Shown: positions 19,525-29,643, numbered from the stretch's first letter. The stretch: DNA of 64,000 nt from Pasteurella multocida subsp. multocida OH4807 (GCA_000973525.1 CP004391.1:1326001-1390000), one strand, 5' to 3'. Program-made: numbers and translations. The notes: generated by a model not told the origin, from the letters alone.

Positions 19525-21285
19525 ATGAACGAGCATATAGAAGAATATTTAGACATTTACTTGGCCAAAGAAAATATTGAGTATGCTACTTTATTAACTG
19601 GAGAATGGGGATGTGGAAAGACATACTTCATAAGAAATTATATAAAAAATAAAGAAAATAAAAAAGAATATAAATTTATTTACGTTAGCTTATTTGGAGT
19701 AAAAAGCATTTCATCAATAAATCAAAGAATTTTCCAAGAGCTACACCCTATTCTATCTCGTAAAGAAATAAAAGCATTAGGTGGAGCACTTTTATCAGCT
19801 CTTAAGATTGGAGTTAAAATTGATTTAACTGGAGGAGATGACAAGGAAACATCATTAAACATCGACCCAAGCAAACTCACTCTTTTTAATAATCAATCTT
19901 ACTCAGATCTGATATTTATATTTGATGATTTAGAAAGAACAATGATAGATTTTATAGAGATCTTAGGCTTTATTAACTCATTGTGTGAAAAAAACAATTC
20001 CAAAGTAATAATAATTGCAAATGAAGATGAAATTAAAAGTGATCATAAAGAATGTTACAAAAAACTTAAAGAAAAAATTGTAGGAAAATCATTTCACATA
20101 TCCAATGATACTAAAAGCTATTGGGATAATATTAGTAATAGACATTCCGAACATTTAAAAGAAAACATTGAAAAAATAAAATCAATATTCAATGAGTATG
20201 GTGACAAAAATTATAGAAACATGAATAAGATAATTGAAGACTACATTGATTTCAGTAAAAAAGTTGAAGAAAAATTTTTAAAAAATGCTGACTTCAAAAG
20301 TTTACTCATTGAACAATTCTTTACAATATCACTAAAGTATAGAAAGAAATTTGATATAGAAGAAACATTCAAATCCTTAAAAGATGAAAAATCCACCATT
20401 TTTTACAACCTTATATTTGACCAGGAAATATGGCAGACTATCATTACTGACTTTTACACAGACAATAAGGAGTTAAATGAAATTATAAAATTACATTATA
20501 TTTTCAATGAAAAAGAAATATCCTCATGGCAAAAACTATGGCATTACAGAGATTTAAATGAAAATGATTTTTATGAAAATTTAAATGATGTTAAAAGTAA
20601 ATTTATAAAAATGGAATATTCTAGCTTTGAAATAATAATGCATGCTGTTAGCATACTTATTTTCTTTATTAAAAAAGAAGTTGAAAAAGATCTTTCCATT
20701 GTTAGCATCAAAGAAAAAATCAATGAATACATAGAGTTTTACAAAGATAAAAAAGAACAATGTACTCTCTCAATCAATCACAAAGTGAATAGAACAGGCC
20801 TTGGATATATCAATCAAAATGACGAAGACTTCATAACAATCAAAGAATATTTTTCTAATGAATTAGAAAGTATAAATAGAGACATTAAAAATAAAAATGA
20901 CATTACTGAGTTTTATAAATTATTAGAACACATTAAAACTGATAACTTTTATGATCATGATGTATACATACAATATGAAAAATATAAGTACATAGATTTA
21001 TTGGACAAAGAGCATGTTGGAGACATCTTAGAAATTTTTGGAAATAACTTTCAATATTTATATAAATTTTGTTATTTCCTTGATAATAGATATTCAACAA
21101 ATACTTACTTTAATGGAAGCCCCTTGCCCAAACTCTTAAAATCTGAAAAAAGTTTTATTGAGGAATTTATAGCTCGTTTACCTAAAAATTATGTAGATAC
21201 TCTTAGCTCATTTGAAAAACTGCAATTAGCTGAAATCTTAGAATGTTTACAAACACAGAAAAAAAAATTAGAACAATATTACTAA
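19525..21285 (+). CDS. P-loop NTPase, probable KAP family
   Basis: A 586-residue protein, strikingly AT-rich and Lys/Glu/Asn/Ile-rich compared with its neighbours. Walker A is GEWGCGKT (26-33) close to the N-terminus and Walker B LIFIFDDLER (129-138), followed by a sensor-like VIIIANEDEI (about 165-174). This is the layout of KAP-type STAND-related NTPases, many of which belong to phage-defence or mobile loci. The long C-terminal 400 residues are helical with no motif I recognise and no clear membrane helices. A good ribosome site (AAGGGAG) precedes the ATG. It sits alone between the yggS remnant and a DUF72 gene, which suggests a transferred cargo gene. Confidence 0.75.
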   Translation: MNEHIEEYLDIYLAKENIEYATLLTGEWGCGKTYFIRNYIKNKENKKEYKFIYVSLFGVKSISSINQRIFQELHPILSRKEIKALGGALLSALKIGVKIDLTGGDDKETSLNIDPSKLTLFNNQSYSDLIFIFDDLERTMIDFIEILGFINSLCEKNNSKVIIIANEDEIKSDHKECYKKLKEKIVGKSFHISNDTKSYWDNISNRHSEHLKENIEKIKSIFNEYGDKNYRNMNKIIEDYIDFSKKVEEKFLKNADFKSLLIEQFFTISLKYRKKFDIEETFKSLKDEKSTIFYNLIFDQEIWQTIITDFYTDNKELNEIIKLHYIFNEKEISSWQKLWHYRDLNENDFYENLNDVKSKFIKMEYSSFEIIMHAVSILIFFIKKEVEKDLSIVSIKEKINEYIEFYKDKKEQCTLSINHKVNRTGLGYINQNDEDFITIKEYFSNELESINRDIKNKNDITEFYKLLEHIKTDNFYDHDVYIQYEKYKYIDLLDKEHVGDILEIFGNNFQYLYKFCYFLDNRYSTNTYFNGSPLPKLLKSEKSFIEEFIARLPKNYVDTLSSFEKLQLAEILECLQTQKKKLEQYY

Positions 21286-21498
21286 AGCAATCCAAGTGGC
21301 GCTAGTCTACGACAAGCGCCAAAATCCTTGTTGATATATAAATCCCCCCTTGAAGATAAAACCATAAAGTAAGCTCATAAGTTACTACTATATTTTTTAT
21401 TAAATCCATCTAAACAATCAGTCCTTTACCCTCTAGCCCCTTGCCTTTTCTTCAATTCCCTCTAAACTAATTCCATTTTCACTTTAAACAAAAAAACA

Positions 21499-22338
21499 AT
21501 GCACAATCCCCATATTTATATCGGCACTGGCGGTTATAGCGATACGGATTTAATCGGTACGCTTTACCCCTTTGGCACAGACAAAACTGAATTTTTGACG
21601 GTTTATAGTCAGCATTATGATGCGATTGAAATTAATAGCACGTTTCACGCACCGATAGGAATAAAAGCATTGCAAGGAATGGTGGAAAAGGCGCAAGGGC
21701 AGTTACAGTTTTCAGTGAAATTGCATCAAGATTTTAGTCATAAACGCACTGCTACAAGAGAACAGGCAGACGCCTTTTTAGCCGCGTTACAACCCTTAAA
21801 AGATCAGGATTGCTTAGCGAATTTATTTATTCAGTTTCCGATAAGTTTTGAACGTACTCACACCAATCGTTATTACCTTGCTGAACTAGTTTCGTGGTTT
21901 AAAGATCATATTTTGGCTATCGAATTTCGCCATTCAAGTTGGCATTGCCAATCGGTGTTGGATTATTTTGGTGGTAAAGAAAATCTGATTTGGTGCAATG
22001 TGGATTATCCGCAAAATATCGGTTTGCCTGCTTTTCAATTCTATGCCAATCAACGCACAGCCTATTTACGCTTACACGGGCGCAATCCTAATTGGTGGAA
22101 AGCCCAATCCGCACAAGAGCGCCACGATTACCGTTACAACGATGTTGAATTGCAAAATTTGGCAAAACGGCTCAATCAACATAGAAACGAATTTGATCGC
22201 CTGTATCTCTATTTTCAAAATACAACGAAAAGCCATTCGTTCTACAATATTGGGCGTTTAAAAGCGTATTTGGCGGAATATGGATTTGAAGTAAAAGCGA
22301 AGCCCGAGTTTTTAATCGGGCAACAGAGTTTATTTTAG
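21499..22338 (+). CDS. DUF72 family protein (YecE-like)
   Basis: A 279-residue protein of the DUF72 TIM-barrel-like family, function unknown. It begins with the typical IYIGTGGYSD and has the family's NSTFHAPI (about residues 47-54), LAIEFRHSSW (about 135-144) and YLRLHGRN (about 189-196) blocks. No clear Shine-Dalgarno lies before the ATG. The 213 bases upstream hold no gene. Codon use returns to the chromosomal norm here, so the accessory patch appears to end before it. Confidence 0.85.
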   Translation: MHNPHIYIGTGGYSDTDLIGTLYPFGTDKTEFLTVYSQHYDAIEINSTFHAPIGIKALQGMVEKAQGQLQFSVKLHQDFSHKRTATREQADAFLAALQPLKDQDCLANLFIQFPISFERTHTNRYYLAELVSWFKDHILAIEFRHSSWHCQSVLDYFGGKENLIWCNVDYPQNIGLPAFQFYANQRTAYLRLHGRNPNWWKAQSAQERHDYRYNDVELQNLAKRLNQHRNEFDRLYLYFQNTTKSHSFYNIGRLKAYLAEYGFEVKAKPEFLIGQQSLF

Positions 22339-22397
22339 GTTTTGGCTGATATTGGGAAGCTAAAAAGCATAAAAGTGCGGTCAATTTTTAAAAAGTT

Positions 22398-22862
22398 TTA
22401 TTCTGGCTGATAACCCACATCTTCCAACGTCGGTTTTTCTGCGCCAGCTTTAGCAAGTTCGTCGCAAATTTCATTTTCAACGTGGCCAGAATGCCCTTTT
22501 ACCCATTGCCAGTTAATGTTATGGCGTTGGATCGCTTGATCAAGTGCTATCCACAAATCTTGATTTTTAACTGGCTTGCCTGTGCTAGCTTTCCAATTAT
22601 TCTTTTTCCAATTGAAAATCCACTTGGTGATGCCATTTTTCATATATTGGCTGTCGCTATGCAACGTCACTGAGCAAGGCTCTTTCAGAGCGTTTAAGGC
22701 TTCAATCACTGCACGCAATTCCATACGGTTATTAGTTGTTAAAAAATAGCCTTTTGAAATTTGTTTCTCATGTTGTCTATAGCGCAAAAGTACTCCGATC
22801 CCCCCCGCGCCAGGATTGCCTAAACAAGAACCATCCGTAAAAATTTCAATTTGTTTTCTCAT
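22398..22862 (-). CDS. rnhA: Ribonuclease HI
   Basis: A 154-residue RNase HI that degrades RNA in RNA-DNA hybrids. The four catalytic carboxylates fall at the E. coli numbers: D10 ([11 protein letters not shown]), E48 (RMELRAV), D70 (LHSDSQYM) and D134 (EICDELA), with H124 in VKGHSGH. It is divergent from dnaQ with 68 bases between the starts, the same arrangement as in E. coli. Confidence 0.98.
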   Translation of the reverse strand: MRKQIEIFTDGSCLGNPGAGGIGVLLRYRQHEKQISKGYFLTTNNRMELRAVIEALNALKEPCSVTLHSDSQYMKNGITKWIFNWKKNNWKASTGKPVKNQDLWIALDQAIQRHNINWQWVKGHSGHVENEICDELAKAGAEKPTLEDVGYQPE

Positions 22863-22930
22863 AATCTTTGTTACAATTTAACATTAAGTCAGGATCATAA
22901 CCGAAATTAACTGAAAGAGATAGAAAGAAA

Positions 22931-23692
22931 ATGACACCCTCTGTCCAACCTACTCGCCAAATTGTACTGGATACTGAAACAACGGGTATGAATCAATTTG
23001 GAGCACATTACGAAGGTCATTGCATCATTGAAATTGGTGCAGTAGAAATGATCAATCGTCGCCTCACGGGTAACAATTTCCACATTTATATTAAACCCGA
23101 TCGTCCTGTCGATCCTGATGCGATTAAAGTTCACGGCATCACTGATGAAATGTTGGCAGATAAACCCATGTTTCATGATGTGGCACAACAGTTTATTGAC
23201 TATATCAAAGGTGCTGAATTGTTGATCCATAATGCTCCCTTCGATGTGGGGTTCATGGATTATGAATTTAGAAAACTCAACTTAACGATTAAAACAGATG
23301 AGATATGTGTTGTAACCGATACTTTGCAAATGGCACGTCAAATGTATCCTGGAAAGCGGAACAGCTTAGATGCACTTTGTGATCGTTTAGGGATTGATAA
23401 CAGTAAACGTACGCTCCACGGCGCATTACTGGATGCGGAAATTCTGGCAGATGTTTACTTAACAATGACGGGGGGGCAAACAAGCTTATTTGATGAAAGT
23501 GAGCCAGAAGTCGTTGTTGCGGCGGTACAAGAACAGATACAACACGCGGTCACGTTTTCACAAGATTTAAAACGCCTCCAGCCGAATGAAGCTGAATTGC
23601 AAGCACATCTAGATTACCTTCAATTGTTGCACAAGAAAAGTAAAGGAAATTGCTTGTGGCAAAAACGGCAAGAAGAGCAAAATACACACTAA
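22931..23692 (+). CDS. dnaQ: DNA polymerase III epsilon subunit (proofreading exonuclease)
   Basis: A 253-residue DEDDh exonuclease. ExoI is IVLDTETTGM with D14 and E16; ExoII is HNAPFDVGFMDYEF (about residues 98-111); ExoIII is HGALLDAEILADVYL (about 162-176). The C-terminal 60 residues correspond to the alpha-binding tail. It removes misincorporated bases in the pol III core. AGAAAG precedes the ATG. Two tRNA-Asp genes follow. Confidence 0.97.
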   Translation: MTPSVQPTRQIVLDTETTGMNQFGAHYEGHCIIEIGAVEMINRRLTGNNFHIYIKPDRPVDPDAIKVHGITDEMLADKPMFHDVAQQFIDYIKGAELLIHNAPFDVGFMDYEFRKLNLTIKTDEICVVTDTLQMARQMYPGKRNSLDALCDRLGIDNSKRTLHGALLDAEILADVYLTMTGGQTSLFDESEPEVVVAAVQEQIQHAVTFSQDLKRLQPNEAELQAHLDYLQLLHKKSKGNCLWQKRQEEQNTH

Positions 23693-23741
23693 GCATATCG
23701 CTCACTGATTAATCAAGTAACGGTAAAGATGAAAAAAAAAG

Positions 23742-23770
23742 TTGACGAAAACGCTGTTCATCATTAATAT
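23742..23770 (+). promoter_or_regulatory. Promoter of the tRNA-Asp pair
   Basis: TTGACG (23742-23747), 17-base spacer, TAATAT (23765-23770), then a GC-rich ACGCGTC discriminator of the kind seen at stringently controlled stable-RNA promoters. It begins 44 bases before the first tRNA. Confidence 0.75.
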
Positions 23771-23785
23771 ACGCGTCACCTGTGC

Positions 23786-23862
23786 GGAGTGGTAGTTCAG
23801 CTGGTTAGAATACCTGCCTGTCACGCAGGGGGTCGCGGGTTCGAGTCCCGTCCATTCCGCCA
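23786..23862 (+). tRNA. tRNA-Asp (anticodon GTC)
   Basis: A 77-base cloverleaf with encoded CCA; acceptor stem GGAGTGG / CCATTCC, anticodon arm CCTGCCTGTCACGCAGG, T loop GGTTCGAGTCC. First of two near-identical copies. Confidence 0.98.
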
Positions 23863-23877
23863 ATTTTATTCTACTAC

Positions 23878-23954
23878 GGAGCGGTAGTTCAGCTGGTTAG
23901 AATACCTGCCTGTCACGCAGGGGGTCGCGGGTTCGAGTCCCGTCCGTTCCGCCA
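23878..23954 (+). tRNA. tRNA-Asp (anticodon GTC), second copy
   Basis: Identical to the first copy apart from the acceptor stem, GGAGCGG / CCGTTCC. It is 15 bases downstream and clearly shares its transcript; a terminator follows. Confidence 0.98.
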
Positions 23955-23965
23955 AGTTTTATCAC

Positions 23966-23995
23966 TAAAAAGCCATCTTACAAAAGATGGCTTTT
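23966..23995 (+). terminator. Terminator of the tRNA-Asp operon
   Basis: Stem AAAAAGCCATCTT / AAGATGGCTTTTT with loop ACAA, ending in T's. Confidence 0.88.
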
Positions 23996-24186
23996 TAGTT
24001 TTGTCGGTATCTATCTTCATCTATCTCGTTTTTCAAGTAATACATCATTTCGTTAAATTATTTGATATCCTTCTCAATTCTTCAATTTAAATATGTTAAA
24101 AAAACTTGATTAGTATAAAATCCATCTCGTTTTTTTATAAAAAACAGACAATTTAACTTAACATCAGATATCACAAGGGTCTAATT

Positions 24187-25248
24187 ATGAAAATATTCAC
24201 TTGGCCTGTGGTTGCAGGTGCTGCACTTGGTATCGTTGCTCCACTTCTAACCTACAATGGCAATCCTGGCAATATGGGCTTTTGCGCGGCTTGTTTCTTA
24301 CGAGACACGGCTGGTACAATTGGGCTACATCAAGCCGCTTCACTACAATACATCCGTCCTGAACTGATTGGATTGATTTTTGGTGCCTTAATCAGCGCAC
24401 TGTTCAGCAAAGAGTTTCGTCCACGTGGTGGTTCAAGCCCTTTCATTCGTATGATTCTAGGCTTTTTTGCGATGCTTGGCGCATTAACCTTTTTAGGTTG
24501 CCCTTGGCGTGCGTATCTCCGCTTAGGTGGCGGTGATTTAACTAGCATTGCGGGGATTGTAGGTTTATTCGCTGGGGTATTAGGTGGTATCTTTTTTGCT
24601 AAACGCGACTTTTCTTTAGGTAAAGCCGTTGAACAAAATAAATACACAACGTTTATCGCTTTCGGTGTCACGCTCATTCTTTTCCTCTTTCTGATCACCC
24701 GATTTAGCTTTGGCGAAGGTTTACCTATTTTCTTCTCTGAAAAAGGACCAGGGTCACAACATGCTAACCTTTGGTTATCACTTGGTGCAGGCGCGTTCAT
24801 TGGTATTCTCATGCAACGGTCACGTTTCTGTTCAATCGGCGCATTCCGTAATTTTATCCTGTTCCGTGATAACAACTTATTGAATGGCATCATTGCCTTA
24901 GTGTTATTTGCGATGGTGACAAATGCTTTACTTGGTCAATTTCATTTAGGCTTTGAAAAACAACCGATTGCCCACAATCAATACTTATGGAACTTCTTAG
25001 GTATGGCATTATGTGGATTATGTTTTGCGTTAGGTGGAGGATGTCCAGGTAAGCAGTTAGTTCAGGTTGGCGAAGGGAACAACGATGCGACTTACTTTAT
25101 TGTGGGTATGTTGTTTGGCGCAGCTGCCGCACACAACTGGACTCTGGCGGCATCAGGCGCAGGCATTTCACCTTACACCCCTTATGCTTTATTAGCTGGT
25201 TTTGTGTTCTGTTTCTATATTGGTTTTACACGTAAAGCAACAGCCTAA
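24187..25248 (+). CDS. yedE: YedE-family membrane transporter (putative selenium transport)
   Basis: A 353-residue inner-membrane protein with about 9-10 hydrophobic segments and the family's cysteine motifs: MGFCAACFLRD (about residues 31-41), TFLGCPWRAYLRLGGGDL (about 98-115), RSRFCSIGAFRN (about 212-223) and GGGCPGKQLVQVGEGN. These place it with YedE/YeeE sulfur-compound carriers, particularly the form proposed to import selenium compounds. The frequent partner yedF, a TusA-like carrier, is not next to it. Function is inferred from the family. AAGGGT lies near the start, and its own terminator follows. Confidence 0.85.
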   Translation: MKIFTWPVVAGAALGIVAPLLTYNGNPGNMGFCAACFLRDTAGTIGLHQAASLQYIRPELIGLIFGALISALFSKEFRPRGGSSPFIRMILGFFAMLGALTFLGCPWRAYLRLGGGDLTSIAGIVGLFAGVLGGIFFAKRDFSLGKAVEQNKYTTFIAFGVTLILFLFLITRFSFGEGLPIFFSEKGPGSQHANLWLSLGAGAFIGILMQRSRFCSIGAFRNFILFRDNNLLNGIIALVLFAMVTNALLGQFHLGFEKQPIAHNQYLWNFLGMALCGLCFALGGGCPGKQLVQVGEGNNDATYFIVGMLFGAAAAHNWTLAASGAGISPYTPYALLAGFVFCFYIGFTRKATA

Positions 25249-25264
25249 AACACGTTCCTAAACA

Positions 25265-25292
25265 AGAGTGCGATCAAGAGATCGCACTTTTT
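25265..25292 (+). terminator. Terminator of yedE
   Basis: Stem AGTGCGATC / GATCGCACT, loop AAGA, followed by TTTTG. Confidence 0.82.
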
Positions 25293-25447
25293 GAATATGT
25301 AAATGACTGACGTCGACTTGTTGTGCTTCTGTGTTTCTCCCTCTCCCACCATCTGTACATTTCTCATCTCGCATAAAATCCGCTATAATGGCACAATTTT
25401 GACTGTGCTATGAATCCATAGCCAGAAATGTAAATGAAGAGGTTTTT

Positions 25448-26980
25448 ATGACAACGCCTGTAGTTGCCCTTGTTGGTCGCCCAAATGTTGGGAAATCAAC
25501 CCTATTTAATCGTTTAACGCGTACACGTGATGCGTTGGTTGCCGACTTTCCTGGCTTAACGCGTGACCGTAAATATGGTCAAGCGAACATCGCAGGGTAT
25601 GATTTCATCGTGATCGATACAGGGGGAATTGATGGTACAGAAGAAGGCGTAGAAGAAAAAATGGCAGAACAATCGTTACTCGCCATTGAAGAAGCTGATG
25701 TCGTGTTATTTTTAGTCGATGCACGTGCGGGGTTAACTTCAGCAGATATCGGCACCGCAAACTATTTACGCCAACGCCAAAATAAAATTACGGTTGTCGT
25801 TGCCAACAAAACAGATGGTATCGATGCCGATTCTCATTGTGCAGAATTTTATCAACTTGGTTTAGGGGAAGTAGAACAAATTGCCGCATCGCAAGGGCGT
25901 GGTGTTTCAGCCTTAATGGAACAAGTGCTTGCACCAATTGCAGAGCAAATGAATACAGAAGACGAGCAAAGTGCGGTAGAAAATTCAGAAGTTTCACAGG
26001 ATGACGACCAAGACGAATGGGATCACGATTTTGACTTTTCTAACGAAGAAGATACCGCACTTTTAGATGATGCCCTTGCCGAAGAAGCGGAAGAAGAACA
26101 AGACAAAAATATTAAAATTGCGATTGTTGGTCGCCCAAATGTAGGGAAATCAACGTTAACTAACCGTATTTTAGGTGAAGATCGTGTTGTGGTCTATGAC
26201 TTACCGGGTACAACGCGCGACAGTATTTATATCCCTATGGAGCGAGATGGTCAGCAGTATACGATTATTGACACGGCGGGTGTGCGTAAGCGCGGTAAAG
26301 TGCATTTAGCAGTGGAAAAATTCTCCGTTATCAAAACCTTACAAGCAATTCAAGATGCAAATGTAGTGTTATTAACCATTGATGCGCGCGAAGGGGTTTC
26401 GGATCAAGATCTTTCGTTATTGGGCTTTATTTTAAATGCAGGTCGTTCGTTAGTGATCGTCGTCAACAAATGGGATGGTCTCAATCAAGATATCAAAGAT
26501 CAAGTGAAATCAGAACTGGATCGCCGTTTAGATTTCATTGATTTTGCGCGTGTGCATTTTATTTCTGCCCTACACGGCAGTGGCGTGGGTAATTTATTTG
26601 ACTCAATCAAAGAAGCTTATGCCTGTGCAACACAAAAAATGACCACTTCAATGTTGACCCGTATTTTACAAATGGCAACAGACGAACACCAACCGCCAAT
26701 GATGAGTGGTCGTCGTATTAAATTAAAATACGCTCACCCAGGTGGCTATAACCCACCAATTATTGTGGTGCACGGCAATCAAATGGATAAATTACCAGAT
26801 TCATATAAGCGTTATTTATCGAATTATTATCGTCGTAGTTTGAAAATCATTGGTTCACCAATTCGTTTACTTTTCCAAGAAGGAAACAACCCATTTGCAG
26901 GCAAACGTAACAAATTGACACCAAATCAATTACGTAAACGTAAACGTTTGATGAAATTTATCAAAAAAGCAAAACGTTAA
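25448..26980 (+). CDS. der: GTPase Der (EngA)
   Basis: A 510-residue ribosome-assembly GTPase with two tandem G domains and a C-terminal KH-like domain. G1 loops GRPNVGKS lie at 10-17 and about 227-234; G3 motifs are DTGG and DTAG, and G4 motifs NKTD and NKWD. The linker between domains (about residues 170-215) is long and very acidic. The C-terminus is basic, as expected for 50S binding. AAGAGG precedes the ATG. A 9-bp inverted repeat (26987-26995 / 27016-27024) follows but lacks a T-run. Confidence 0.97.
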   Translation: MTTPVVALVGRPNVGKSTLFNRLTRTRDALVADFPGLTRDRKYGQANIAGYDFIVIDTGGIDGTEEGVEEKMAEQSLLAIEEADVVLFLVDARAGLTSADIGTANYLRQRQNKITVVVANKTDGIDADSHCAEFYQLGLGEVEQIAASQGRGVSALMEQVLAPIAEQMNTEDEQSAVENSEVSQDDDQDEWDHDFDFSNEEDTALLDDALAEEAEEEQDKNIKIAIVGRPNVGKSTLTNRILGEDRVVVYDLPGTTRDSIYIPMERDGQQYTIIDTAGVRKRGKVHLAVEKFSVIKTLQAIQDANVVLLTIDAREGVSDQDLSLLGFILNAGRSLVIVVNKWDGLNQDIKDQVKSELDRRLDFIDFARVHFISALHGSGVGNLFDSIKEAYACATQKMTTSMLTRILQMATDEHQPPMMSGRRIKLKYAHPGGYNPPIIVVHGNQMDKLPDSYKRYLSNYYRRSLKIIGSPIRLLFQEGNNPFAGKRNKLTPNQLRKRKRLMKFIKKAKR

Positions 26981-27034
26981 TCAATTTTGTGGTGTGGCAA
27001 CATTCTCTCATGCTGACACCACAATCCTCGTAAA

Positions 27035-27445
27035 ATGAGAACAACAATTATGGAAAACAAAAAAACACTCATCATCTTTCCACTCTTAACCCAGTGCCTT
27101 TTTTCACTCGTTTTACCGTTTTTTCATGCATTTAACTTAGAAAGTGTTGGCTATGTTTTCCTGTTAGCCACTCTCCCCGCTTTCTTATTCTCACTCGTGT
27201 GTGTGCGCTATCAATATCATCAACGTAATCTTGTGCAAATTGCATTTTTCTCTGGAGTGATCAGTTTCTTTTACTCACTCATCGTTTTATCTCTGCTTAT
27301 TTGGCAAGAACCTACAGAACAGATGCCAACTTTTGCACTATGGGAACAAAGTTTAGCTATATTATTCTATGCTGTCATGTTCGCATTACCCGCTATGATG
27401 TATGCGATGGTCGTACTCCGCTTATTTTTGAAAAAAGCGCCGTAA
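27035..27445 (+). CDS. Hypothetical four-helix membrane protein
   Basis: A 136-residue protein with four clear hydrophobic segments (about residues 12-32, 38-58, 68-90 and 104-130) and basic loops. A second in-frame ATG at 27050 (MENKKTLII) may be the true start; neither has a strong ribosome site. It follows der by 54 bases and may be read from the same transcript, though a hairpin lies between. I do not recognise a family. A bidirectional terminator closes it. Confidence 0.7.
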   Translation: MRTTIMENKKTLIIFPLLTQCLFSLVLPFFHAFNLESVGYVFLLATLPAFLFSLVCVRYQYHQRNLVQIAFFSGVISFFYSLIVLSLLIWQEPTEQMPTFALWEQSLAILFYAVMFALPAMMYAMVVLRLFLKKAP

Positions 27446-27462
27446 TCATCGTTTCTGAAAAT

Positions 27463-27495
27463 AAAAAGCTCAAATTATCTGATTTGAGCTTTTTA
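27463..27495. terminator. Bidirectional terminator before ftsP
   Basis: Stem AAAGCTCAAAT / ATTTGAGCTTT with a 6-base loop, A-run on the left and T-run on the right; serves the membrane-protein gene and ftsP. Confidence 0.88.
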
Positions 27496-27507
27496 TTTTT
27501 GTTTTCC

Positions 27508-28917
27508 TTATTGTACAACTAATAATCTAATACAGCCTTTATCCGCCAACATCAAATTGGACGACCCAAAGATAAAAGGATGATTATTGGAGGACATATT
27601 GTCAAATCTCATTAAAATTTGTACTTTACCAGTCAGCCACAGACTGTCTTTCCACGCCATCTCATGCTCTGCTAAAGGCTGGTCATTAATGCTTTCTATG
27701 ACAAACTTTGCTCCTTGAATACGAAATCCCATTGGGCCTGATGAGGTCAAAATCCAACGTTCTGTCGTACCCAGTTTAGCATTCGTCACACGTTTTGGAT
27801 CAAAATGTTTATCATTCACCATCCCCGTATTGACATCAAAATGGAAATGACGCGTTTGAGCAACGTGATGAGATAAACTTTCTGCCGCATCTATCTTAAA
27901 TTGTAAATCTGCCTGTTTTGAAAACACCGACGCTAATCCTTCAGGATGCAAGGTTAAAACAGTGTTATCAATTAATTCATTTTCTCCCGCGAACAGTGTC
28001 GTAAATTGATGGAGAAAATTGCGTTTTTCTCCTGCTATCACACTGACACTTTCCCCTTCATTCAGATCGATTAACAGTTCAAGACGCTCACTTGGTCCCA
28101 GTAAGACAGATTTTACGATTTTAGGTTGGGGCAAGAATCCCTGATCTTGCGCGATAACATGCATATCACGTTGATCATCACAGCGTAGTTCATATGCACG
28201 TGAAAGGGAAGCATTGACTAACCGTAAGCGAACCCACCCACGAGGAACCGTTAAATAAGGGGCCTCTTGTCCATTCACGAGTAAACGATTTCCGAGCAAT
28301 GTCGCTTCATTTTGCTGAAAAAGCTGTAAACCACTGCTATTTAAACGCATATCTTGCAAAATAAGAGGAATGTCATTAACACCGTATTTTTGTGGTAATT
28401 GTGGATGTCGACTTGTCTCATCTTCAATGATCCACAATCCCACTAAACCACGATAAGTTTGATAAGCAGAATTGGCTAAAGTAACCGCGTGATACCAGCA
28501 TGTTGCCGCTGGCTGTGATATAGGAATAATGGGTGACCAAGTTTCTTTCGGTTGTAAAACACGCCCGATTCCCCCCAATAATTCGCCAGAGGTCTGCAAA
28601 CCTTGAATGTGTAGTGCGACACCTTGTGACAAATTATTGCGATAGTTGACTTTCGCAAAGTCCCCTTTACGAATTTTAATCGTAGGACCTAAATATTGCC
28701 CATTGAACCCCCACACTTCAACCGTTTTGCCAGCATCAAGTTGATAATCCGTAGGCTGCATCGTCAAAAAAATAGGGCGACCACGTCGGGTTTCCATCAA
28801 AGGTGGAATACGCAAAGGTTGACGGGTTGCCGCCAATAACGGAGGAGGCAACGTAGAAAGTGCGGTTGCAATAAAACTGGTTTTAAAAAATTGGCGGCGA
28901 GAAAAAGTTGGCATCAT
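27508..28917 (-). CDS. ftsP: Cell-division protein FtsP (SufI), multicopper-oxidase fold
   Basis: A 469-residue periplasmic protein with a Tat signal: SRRQFFK (6-12) followed by a hydrophobic stretch and an Ala-rich cleavage region ending ..LLAATRQ. Three cupredoxin-like domains follow, but the copper-ligating HxH clusters of true oxidases appear degenerate, as in SufI, which stabilises the divisome under stress. It starts three bases after the plsC stop; the plsC-ftsP pair is conserved in enterobacteria. Confidence 0.92.
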   Translation of the reverse strand: MMPTFSRRQFFKTSFIATALSTLPPPLLAATRQPLRIPPLMETRRGRPIFLTMQPTDYQLDAGKTVEVWGFNGQYLGPTIKIRKGDFAKVNYRNNLSQGVALHIQGLQTSGELLGGIGRVLQPKETWSPIIPISQPAATCWYHAVTLANSAYQTYRGLVGLWIIEDETSRHPQLPQKYGVNDIPLILQDMRLNSSGLQLFQQNEATLLGNRLLVNGQEAPYLTVPRGWVRLRLVNASLSRAYELRCDDQRDMHVIAQDQGFLPQPKIVKSVLLGPSERLELLIDLNEGESVSVIAGEKRNFLHQFTTLFAGENELIDNTVLTLHPEGLASVFSKQADLQFKIDAAESLSHHVAQTRHFHFDVNTGMVNDKHFDPKRVTNAKLGTTERWILTSSGPMGFRIQGAKFVIESINDQPLAEHEMAWKDSLWLTGKVQILMRFDNMSSNNHPFIFGSSNLMLADKGCIRLLVVQ

Positions 28918-28920
28918 TGC

Positions 28921-29643
28921 TTAGCTCTGTTGTGCGATTTCAGCATCAAGTTCTGCAATTCGTTTTTCCATTATGTCATGACAACGTATTGCTAATTCGC
29001 GCACATGTTCTTTATCGTAACCTGACACATCAATTGGCGCTAACATCTCACAAATAACTTTACCATTATTCCAACGATTTAAATCGACTTTATTATGAGT
29101 TGTCGAACACACAACAGGCACAATCGGAACGCCTGCGGCAATCGCGGCATAAAATGCGCCTGTTTTAAACGGTAATAAACCACGTCCACGGCTACGCGTG
29201 CCTTCAGGGAACATCCATACGGATAAATTATCATCATGAATACGACGTGCAACTTCATTCATCGTACCATGTGCTTTTGTTCGATTCTCACGATCAATTA
29301 AAATATTTCCCGTAACCCAATAGAGAAGGCCAAAAAAAGGAATCCAAATCAAGCTCTTTTTGCCCACACTAACAGTTCGCGGCATGACCATAGATGAAAT
29401 CGTGACCATATCATAATTATTTTGGTGATTACCAATATAAATACAACGACCTATTTTCTCTGCATTCTCAGCGAAACGGCGTTCTACTTTTAAACCAAAA
29501 AGCGGATGCAAACGCCCAAACCAGCGAGCCATAATACCAACGTTACTTGGATTTTTAAAACGGATAAAAGAGTAAATTGAACCCAATAAACAAATCAAAA
29601 TACAACAAAAAACAACCAATATCGTGCGGAGTAATTTTAGCAT
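28921..29643 (-). CDS. plsC: 1-acylglycerol-3-phosphate O-acyltransferase PlsC
   Basis: A 240-residue membrane acyltransferase that makes phosphatidic acid from lysophosphatidic acid. The catalytic H(x4)D motif is NHQNNYD (H73, D78), and the substrate motif FPEGTRSRGRG (about 145-155) is intact. One N-terminal membrane segment (about residues 5-26) anchors it. ftsP follows with almost no spacing. Confidence 0.96.
   Translation of the reverse strand: MLKLLRTILVVFCCILICLLGSIYSFIRFKNPSNVGIMARWFGRLHPLFGLKVERRFAENAEKIGRCIYIGNHQNNYDMVTISSMVMPRTVSVGKKSLIWIPFFGLLYWVTGNILIDRENRTKAHGTMNEVARRIHDDNLSVWMFPEGTRSRGRGLLPFKTGAFYAAIAAGVPIVPVVCSTTHNKVDLNRWNNGKVICEMLAPIDVSGYDKEHVRELAIRCHDIMEKRIAELDAEIAQQS

Noticed and set aside
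18386..22372. Absence of uptake signals as proof that the NTPase segment is foreign
   Set aside because: Exact cores are also missing from other long stretches of plain core genes (for example 37.1-42.7 kb and 51.1-57.4 kb), so the gap is not informative alone.
26987..27024. Inverted repeat after der as a terminator
   Set aside because: The 9-bp stem has a 20-base loop and no T-run; it is noted only as a hairpin.
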